Shown piece by piece: positions 58,818 to 64,000 of a stretch of 64,000 bases of DNA. Position numbers and translations under genes: made by a program. Below the pieces are notes generated by a model. That model saw nothing but the letters and a program-made list of their open reading frames with translations, ran no database searches and was not told where the DNA came from. Numbering within the stretch: position 1 is the stretch's first letter; every line of letters begins with the position of its first letter. Source of the stretch: Rhodococcus sp. G-MC3 (GTDB lineage Bacteria; Actinomycetota; Actinomycetes; Mycobacteriales; Mycobacteriaceae); the NCBI RefSeq assembly GCF_030063335.1, contig NZ_JASISW010000012.1, forward strand, positions 62,001-126,000. The letters run 5' to 3'.

Positions 58818-61139
58818 TCACGAGGCACATCCGATCAGAATCTGGCCCAGCGCGAGGCCCCCGTCGTTCGGCGGTAGCCGGTGTGGTCGTAGCGCTACAA
58901 ATCCCGAAGCACGCAGTGCCTGCACGGTGGAGGAGAGCAGGAGCGCGTTCTGGAAGACACCGCCGGTGAGTACGACGGTCACCTGCCCGGTCGACGCCCG
59001 GGTTGCCTCGGCGATGTGTACCACCGCAGTAGCTACCGCATCATGGAAGCGAGCGGCAACGACGGCCGCAGGAACGCCTGCCCGAATATCGGTGACTACC
59101 GCCCTGATGACGGGAGCGCAATCGACGGTTTCACTATCGGTGCCGCCGTCGGACATGGCGTTGAAGATGGTGTTGGGTAGTGCGAACTCGTATCGCACTC
59201 CGCCGCAGTCGACGCCGCGGGCGAGGGCCTCGAGCTCGATGGCTGCTTGAGCTTCGTACTCGACGACATGACGGACTCCGACGAGGGAGGCGACGGCGTC
59301 GAACAATCGGCCCATGCTCGAGGTGGGGACACATCCGAAACCGGTATCGAGTTGGTGGGACAGCGCTGCGAGTTCGCGGGGTGGGCACGCATTCACGCTG
59401 GGCAGATCGGCAGACCAATCGATGCCCGCAGCATGCAAGTGCGAGAGAGCCATTCGATAGGGACGCTCGACACTCGAATCGCCACCGGCGAGTTGTACAT
59501 AGCTCAGGTGTGTGAGGCGCTGATACTCCTTGTAGTCGGCGACGAGTACTTCTCCTCCCCACACGGCGCCGTCAGGACCGTATCCGGTTCCGTCGAAAGC
59601 GAAGCCGAGGACCTTGGAGGATCCGTCGAGGCCATGTTCACCCATGACGGCGGCAACGTGTGCGTGGTGATGTTGCACGGTACGCATCGGCCGGCCACCT
59701 GCATGTCGCTGCGCCCACATCGACGATCGGTAGCCGGGATGCGCATCGGCGATCAGCTGAACAGGAGTGACGCCGGTGAGTGTCTGTAGGTGCGTTGCCG
59801 TGGTGCTGAAGGTCTGTAGCGTCGCCAGGTCGTCCATGTCGCCGATGTGCTGGCTCACCCATGCGTACCGTCCTTCGGCGACACACATCGTGTTCTTGAG
59901 ATCTGCCCCGACCGCCAGCGAAGCCGGTACGTCGAACGGGAGTGTCAGTGGCAGCGGGGAATATCCTCGTGAACGGCGTACGGGCAGCTCGGCGCCGTCG
60001 ACAACACGTGCTACTGAATCGTCGCAGGAGAGAACGATGCCGCGATCGTGATCGAGCCAGGCGTCGGTCAGTGACATGAGCCGGTGTCGTGCGTCGTTGT
60101 TGTCGTGAACGATCGGCTCGCCTCCGAGGTTTCCGGATGTCATGACAAGCGCGAAGGGTCCGGGCTCGTCACCCGCGAGGCCGAGAAGCAGGTGATGAAG
60201 AGGCGTGTACGCGAGCATGAGTCCGATGTCGCGGTTACCGGGCGCGACCGATCGAGCAAGATTTTCGTCGATGTCGTCGCGTTGTGTCACCAGCACGATG
60301 GGCTTGCGGACGCCGTCGAGCAGCGCCTCCTCCTCGGCGCCGAGCGTCGCCAATGCGCGGGCAGACTCGATGTCGCGAACCATGACCGCAAAAGGTTTGT
60401 CGCCCCGCTGTTTGCGACTGCGAAGGGTCTGTACCGCAGTGGCATTGGACGCGTCGCACGCCAGATGGAATCCGCCTATTCCTTTGACTGCGAGAATGCC
60501 GCCACCCATCAGCAGTGCACGAGCGTGTCGCAGAGCGTCCTCGCGAAGGTAGTGGGTGCCCGAGCCATCGGTGAAACGAAGCGTGGGACCGCAGTCGTGA
60601 CACGCTATGGTCTGGGCGTGAAATCGGCGATCGCTTGGGTCCTGATATTGGATTGCACATCGAGGGCACATGGAGAACGCCCCCATGGTCGTCGATGCGC
60701 GATCGTAGGGGAGATCGGTGATGATCGTGAATCGCGGGCCGCAGTTCGTGCAGGTGATGAACGGATGCCGGTACCGCGCGTTTGTCGGGTCTGCCAGCTC
60801 GACCAGACAATCGCGGCAGATGGCGACATCGGGTGACGCAAGGGTCCGGCCACCGTCGGCGCGCCGCGTGTCGGCAATGTGAAAGCCGTTCCCGCCCTGC
60901 GTCGACAGCGATGTCACGACAATCGATTCCACCAGCGCCAACACCGGTGGGCGCTGTCGCAGACGCCACTCGAATGCGTCGAGCGCAGCAGGTTCACCTT
61001 CCACTTCGATTTCGACGCCGCAACTGTTGTTGCCCACGCTGCCCGAGAGCGAAAGTTCCGATGCCGTCGTGTAGACGAAAGGCCTAAACCCGACCCCCTG
61101 TACGACGCCGCTCACTTCGAACCGTCTGCGCGCTCTCAT
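58818..61139 (-). CDS. hypF: Carbamoyltransferase HypF
   Basis: This 773-residue maturation enzyme has the full HypF order: an N-terminal acylphosphatase domain (GVVQGVGFRPFVY at 11-23), two CxxC-x18-CxxC zinc-finger units (about 109-185), a YrdC-type nucleotide-binding domain (about 200-390), and a Kae1-like carbamoyltransferase domain (about 400-765) with HHHAHVAAVMGEHG. It converts carbamoyl phosphate and ATP to a carbamoyl-adenylate and passes carbamoyl to HypE. ATGA overlap joins it to the upstream second HypC-type gene. Confidence 0.96.
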   Translation of the reverse strand: MRARRRFEVSGVVQGVGFRPFVYTTASELSLSGSVGNNSCGVEIEVEGEPAALDAFEWRLRQRPPVLALVESIVVTSLSTQGGNGFHIADTRRADGGRTLASPDVAICRDCLVELADPTNARYRHPFITCTNCGPRFTIITDLPYDRASTTMGAFSMCPRCAIQYQDPSDRRFHAQTIACHDCGPTLRFTDGSGTHYLREDALRHARALLMGGGILAVKGIGGFHLACDASNATAVQTLRSRKQRGDKPFAVMVRDIESARALATLGAEEEALLDGVRKPIVLVTQRDDIDENLARSVAPGNRDIGLMLAYTPLHHLLLGLAGDEPGPFALVMTSGNLGGEPIVHDNNDARHRLMSLTDAWLDHDRGIVLSCDDSVARVVDGAELPVRRSRGYSPLPLTLPFDVPASLAVGADLKNTMCVAEGRYAWVSQHIGDMDDLATLQTFSTTATHLQTLTGVTPVQLIADAHPGYRSSMWAQRHAGGRPMRTVQHHHAHVAAVMGEHGLDGSSKVLGFAFDGTGYGPDGAVWGGEVLVADYKEYQRLTHLSYVQLAGGDSSVERPYRMALSHLHAAGIDWSADLPSVNACPPRELAALSHQLDTGFGCVPTSSMGRLFDAVASLVGVRHVVEYEAQAAIELEALARGVDCGGVRYEFALPNTIFNAMSDGGTDSETVDCAPVIRAVVTDIRAGVPAAVVAARFHDAVATAVVHIAEATRASTGQVTVVLTGGVFQNALLLSSTVQALRASGFVALRPHRLPPNDGGLALGQILIGCAS

Positions 61140-61387
61140 GGCGTCGGATCCTCCCGAGCCCGACCCATCAATTCGAGTCCGGCCATTGCTCTCTCGGCGC
61201 CGTCGGCGTCGGTCCGCTCCACCACGAATCCCATGTGGATGATGACCCAGTCGCCTTCAGTGAACACGTCCTCGGGCATCATGCCGATGTTGACTTTGCG
61301 AAGTTCGCCGACGACATCGACGAGCGCGAGTTGGTTGCCGTAGCCCTCCACCATGCCTACTACCCGACCCGGGATTCCCAAGCACAC
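61136..61387 (-). CDS. Second HypC/HupF-type hydrogenase chaperone
   Basis: This 83-residue protein reads Met-Cys-Leu-Gly-Ile-Pro-Gly when started at the GTG at 61387, giving the essential Met-Cys start of the HypC/HupF family. A TTG at 61396 would place extra residues before the Cys and is unlikely. The core (NIGMMPEDVFTEGDWVIIHMGFVVERTD) matches the HypC barrel. With two such proteins in one operon, one may serve HypD and the other protect the large subunit, as HupF does; which does which is unknown. Confidence 0.9.
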   Translation of the reverse strand: MCLGIPGRVVGMVEGYGNQLALVDVVGELRKVNIGMMPEDVFTEGDWVIIHMGFVVERTDADGAERAMAGLELMGRAREDPTP

Positions 61388-61392
61388 GGCCC

Positions 61393-61947
61393 TCAACCCC
61401 TCACATCTGCGGTAGATGCGCGGGCGCTAAATGTTTCGGTCCTTGGCGACGGGCCCATCTGTGACTCCGTGATAAGCAATTCGACGGTGTCGAGGACCAG
61501 GTCGACGGCATCGTCGACAACGGAAATGACGTTGGGAGACAATCCGATTCCGTCTTCGACGGAGAAGACTTGGCAGCCGACCACAACGGTACGGGGTAGT
61601 TCGCCGCCGAGTGCACCGAGCGAGACGAGGACCGACCCTGGGTCCATGCCGTGCGGGTCGAACGCGCCACCTTCGAGGTCCGGTGCGGCAACGTCGAAGG
61701 CGCGAAGTGCACCTGGGCAGCCGCGATCGGGCACGGCGTCGACGATGATCAAAGCCTGTGGGGCTGCCCGTTCGGCGCTACCGAGAAGGTCATAGGCCAA
61801 ATGCATACCCCGGATGCCGTAGTCGACCGCGCGCACACCCGCAGGCAGCGACCGACCGCCCATCCTTCTCAGCACTTCAGGACCGAATCCGTCGTCGCTG
61901 AGAAAGATGTTGCCGATGCCTGCGACGAGGATCTGCGTGCCGGTCAC
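61393..61947 (-). CDS. Hydrogenase maturation endopeptidase (HyaD/HoxM/HycI-like)
   Basis: This 184-residue protease starts at a GTG at 61947. It begins with TGTQILVAGIGNIFLSDDGFGPEVLRRM, holding the nickel-sensing Asp/Glu region, and continues with VDYGIRGMHLAYDLL and ALIIVDAVPDRG, then a His near SLGALG-type residues. Such enzymes cut the C-terminal tail from the hydrogenase large subunit after nickel insertion. The GTG overlaps the stop of a 39-residue ORF (GTGA), which supports the start. The C-terminal 30 residues are a poorly conserved tail. Confidence 0.9.
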   Translation of the reverse strand: MTGTQILVAGIGNIFLSDDGFGPEVLRRMGGRSLPAGVRAVDYGIRGMHLAYDLLGSAERAAPQALIIVDAVPDRGCPGALRAFDVAAPDLEGGAFDPHGMDPGSVLVSLGALGGELPRTVVVGCQVFSVEDGIGLSPNVISVVDDAVDLVLDTVELLITESQMGPSPRTETFSARASTADVRG

Positions 61948-62063
61948 ATCCGGCGCATCCGTAGGTACCGTTTGATGTCGGGGATCGATCGAACTCCGAC
62001 GAATGCCGCACCCAGCACCAGCACACCGACCACTGCGGTCGTCAACGTTCCCACCATGTTCAT
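61944..62063 (-). CDS. 39-residue membrane protein of the hydrogenase operon (DUF6893-like)
   Basis: This short ORF begins at ATG 62063 with AAGGAG upstream. It encodes one hydrophobic helix (about residues 5-24) followed by a basic tail with the pattern GVRSIPDIKRYLRMRRM. From memory, similar small proteins labelled DUF6893 occur in actinobacterial hydrogenase operons. Its start overlaps the upstream gene by ATGA and its stop overlaps the protease start by GTGA, so it is tied into the operon by translation at both ends. A membrane anchor or assembly factor role is inferred. Confidence 0.82.
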   Translation of the reverse strand: MNMVGTLTTAVVGVLVLGAAFVGVRSIPDIKRYLRMRRM

Positions 62064-63451
62064 GGCTGACTCTCCTTTCGATTGACCTGCGCTTCGAGCG
62101 GCTCGATTTCGTCCGGCGCGAAATAGAGGTACCGGCCGTACCAGTCGTGCAGATCCGCCGCCGGATCGTCGAGCAGCGTGACGCCGACGTGGATATCACC
62201 GTCGACATCGGCATGGACCGTCGCGACCCGCGCAGTGCGGCCGGCCGAGAAGAGGTCCTGCGCGTCGGCTCTGCGTGAGGGCCGTAAACGGACGAGGCAG
62301 CCCTTCGACACCCGAACACCGTCGACGAGCACCGCATCGACATCCGGTCGAACAGCGGTATCGGCTTCGGGATCCCACCACGGAACACCCTGGGGCAGTT
62401 CGGGTATCAGGCCCTCGGGACTACCGATACCGCCCGGATCACCCATCCCGCCCGGATCGTGCAGCACGCCGTGTAGTTGCTGCAACGATTCCGGGGACAT
62501 GGCCTCACACCGATCGATGATCTGTGCCGCAAGCGGATCGGTGGCGCGAGCCTGAGCCTTCTCGTCGTCGGTCATTGTCATGATCCGCAGCGTCAGGATC
62601 TCGTCGATCTCGGTGGAATCGAACAATGCCCCATCGCTCTGCGCCGCGATCTCCGGATAGTCGTACAGGATGATCGGCGAGGCGAGTACGACGTCGGTGG
62701 CGCCCGGCGCACCGGACAACACCGGGAAACACCGACTCTGGGTGCACGACGCGGCGACGTCGGCAGCGTCGTCGGGAGGTTCGAGCAACGATACGAATGC
62801 TGCATCCTCACAGGTGATCACCAGATGCGCGCCGATGAAGGAGCGTCGGATGGCGTTGTCCTTGTTCGGATTCTCTTCACGATGGACGTTGTCGACGGCA
62901 ATCTCGAGCCTGAAAAATTTGCCGACTCGTACGCAACGCAGCGATACTCGTGCTGTCAGCGGCCAGCGGGTGCGCACGATTCTTCCCGCGACTGTGCCGT
63001 CGTCGGTGTGAATGAATTCGCAATCGCGCCCTCCGGGTATCTCGACCGAAACATACTGTGGTTCTGTGAGATCGGTCAGTGCGTACCGATCGAGTGTTAT
63101 CTCCTGCGAGATGGCCTCGTCCCAGCTGAGCCACCGGTTCGATCCGATGGTCATCTCGGATACCTCGGTGAATGTCGATTCCGGGGAACATTTCTCGATG
63201 CTCCGAACCTGCAATTGAAGAAATCGTAGTGTGACGCTGAGGGAACCGTGGCCGCTTACCACGCACTGGGTCGACATCGTCGATTCCTCGCCGAGGCCCG
63301 CTGCCGCTGCTCCGATGGGCCCGAGCACACCGAACTGCCAGCGCGATTGGTTCTTCTGCGAGCTGGCCCGGTACGGGTAGAGCAGATAGCCCTCGTAGAG
63401 AACGGCATCGGCGATGGTCCTGGCGATCTCGAGATCGCTGTGCGCTGTCAT
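62060..63451 (-). CDS. Unassigned hydrogenase-operon protein, 463 residues
   Basis: I do not recognise a family. It starts at ATG 63451 (MTAHSDLEIARTIADAVLYEGYLLYPYRASSQKNQSRW), overlapping the upstream DUF6084-like gene by ATGA. The middle is rich in beta strands (EIPGGRDCEFIHTDDGTVAGRIVRTRWPLTARVSL), followed by a Gly/Pro/Asp-rich stretch (about residues 345-385) and a C-terminal KGCLVRLRPSRRADAQDLFSAGRTARVATVHADVDGDIHVGVTL domain, shortened here to its start. No membrane span or metal motif is clear. A structural or assembly role for the hydrogenase is suggested only by its fixed place in the operon. Confidence 0.75.
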   Translation of the reverse strand: MTAHSDLEIARTIADAVLYEGYLLYPYRASSQKNQSRWQFGVLGPIGAAAAGLGEESTMSTQCVVSGHGSLSVTLRFLQLQVRSIEKCSPESTFTEVSEMTIGSNRWLSWDEAISQEITLDRYALTDLTEPQYVSVEIPGGRDCEFIHTDDGTVAGRIVRTRWPLTARVSLRCVRVGKFFRLEIAVDNVHREENPNKDNAIRRSFIGAHLVITCEDAAFVSLLEPPDDAADVAASCTQSRCFPVLSGAPGATDVVLASPIILYDYPEIAAQSDGALFDSTEIDEILTLRIMTMTDDEKAQARATDPLAAQIIDRCEAMSPESLQQLHGVLHDPGGMGDPGGIGSPEGLIPELPQGVPWWDPEADTAVRPDVDAVLVDGVRVSKGCLVRLRPSRRADAQDLFSAGRTARVATVHADVDGDIHVGVTLLDDPAADLHDWYGRYLYFAPDEIEPLEAQVNRKESQP

Positions 63452-64000
63452 CCCGCTACCTCGCCGACCGCGATACGTGCCGTCCGTACCAGGTCGACGA
63501 CGGCGTCGTCGAGCCCGGTCATTCCCCGTTCGGACCGGTAGGAGGCGAGTGCGTCGAGGGTATCTCGGTCGAGCCGAATCCAGCCCGTGTTGGGAAAATG
63601 CATGTTCACCAACCGCCGCCATGCCCGCACTGGAAGTTCGAACGAGCACTCCCGGTCCCACGGAATCTGCTGCACGCCGAATCCGCTCGTGCCTTTCGTG
63701 AATACGGTGCCGCTGAAGAGCAGTTCGATCGGAATACTCGCATCATGGCCGTCACGCACTTCCTCCAGTGCGTGCAGATACTTCGACGCCGCGACTTCGA
63801 AGTCGTAGGTGCACGGCATCGGGAGGTCGACTTCGCATGCCCCGGAGAAGCCCTGTACCACAGTGCTGCATTGCATCCACAGGAACGAGCGCAGCGTCGA
63901 CGTCCAACGCTCACGCCCACCGAAGAGATCGACCATCGCGGCAGCCTCGGCATCGGTATAGCGCCGGCGCTGCGGTTCGATCCGTACTTGGCATCGCAAC
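63448..64000 (-). CDS. DUF6084-like hydrogenase-operon protein, 5' end outside window (partial)
   Basis: The visible 183 codons run off the right edge; a TTG at the edge is not the real start, and the homologous region continues upstream. Recognisable segments are RCQVRIEPQRRRYTDAEAAAMVDLFG, LRSFLWMQCSTVVQGFSGACEVDLPMPCTYDFEVAASKYLHAL, and FPNTGWIRLDRDTLDAL. From memory this is close to proteins called DUF6084, found in actinobacterial hydrogenase clusters. The function is unknown. It overlaps the next gene by ATGA. Confidence 0.78.
   Translation of the reverse strand, partial: LRCQVRIEPQRRRYTDAEAAAMVDLFGGRERWTSTLRSFLWMQCSTVVQGFSGACEVDLPMPCTYDFEVAASKYLHALEEVRDGHDASIPIELLFSGTVFTKGTSGFGVQQIPWDRECSFELPVRAWRRLVNMHFPNTGWIRLDRDTLDALASYRSERGMTGLDDAVVDLVRTARIAVGEVAG

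Noticed and set aside
1-64000. tRNA, rRNA, CRISPR arrays, integrase or transposase genes
   Set aside because: None was recognised on either strand by reading; the repeats found are palindromic or short tandem units, not CRISPR-like spacer arrays.

Overview
This 64 kb stretch of high-GC DNA looks like the chromosome of a mycolic-acid-type actinobacterium, most likely Rhodococcus or a close relative. Supporting signs are close matches (from memory) to mycobacterial FadE25 and FadB2, a DUF222/13E12-type HNH protein behind a perfect actinobacterial SOS box, leaderless-looking promoters, operons joined by ATGA overlaps, and an actinobacterial-style hydrogenase maturation cluster. I saw no rRNA, tRNA, CRISPR array or insertion sequence.

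Layout. 1-5 kb: a cupin/esterase pair with a TetR regulator, a fungal-type cytosine deaminase, a LacI regulator with a self-operator, and a PlsC-like acyltransferase. 5-8.8 kb: lipid and acyl-CoA genes (SDR reductase, fadB2, fadE25, TetR). 8.8-13.7 kb: xylulokinase, a glucarate-type MFS transporter, a PRISE-type reductase and a TauE/SafE permease. 13.8-19.4 kb: a dipeptide/oligopeptide ABC operon. 19.7-27 kb: a 2-hydroxyacid dehydrogenase with a universal stress protein, a decayed dehalogenase-like gene, a cupin/MarR pair, a MerR-sliding-clamp fusion facing an SOS-box HNH gene, and a hydrolase that has lost its catalytic triad. 27-45.7 kb: a uronate and aldarate catabolic island. 45.8-53.7 kb: a polyol (mannitol/arabitol-type) island. 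53.8-55.5 kb: an acyl-CoA synthetase. 55.5 kb to the end: a tightly overlapping [NiFe]-hydrogenase maturation operon on the minus strand that runs off the window.

How it works together. Uronate dehydrogenase (42.3 kb) would oxidise glucuronate and galacturonate to aldarates. GudD (32.2 kb), a second glucarate dehydratase (28.1 kb) and a talarate/galactarate dehydratase (44.5 kb) would dehydrate these to 5-keto-4-deoxyglucarate. A decarboxylating dehydratase (29.4 kb) and a ketoglutarate-semialdehyde dehydrogenase (30.3 kb) finish at 2-oxoglutarate. A GudP-like MFS carrier (10.3 kb) would import aldarates, and a sugar ABC system (36.6-39.7 kb, with its ATPase at 43.3 kb) probably imports uronides.

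The most striking observation is regulatory. Five promoters spread over 33 kb share one composite element: a LysR-type box (GATRC-N7-GTATC), exactly 19 bp, a TTGGAC -35 box, then 18-19 bp and a TANNGT -10 box. They drive the MFS carrier, the 2-hydroxyacid dehydrogenase/stress protein pair, the semialdehyde dehydrogenase operon, gudD and the galactarate dehydratase. This defines an aldarate regulon, and the LysR protein at 27.1 kb is the obvious candidate activator. Other notable structures are three copies of a 40-bp palindrome that can carry the stop codons of genes entering it, a tandem duplication of a translation start, and several unassigned proteins in the hydrogenase operon, one of only 39 residues.
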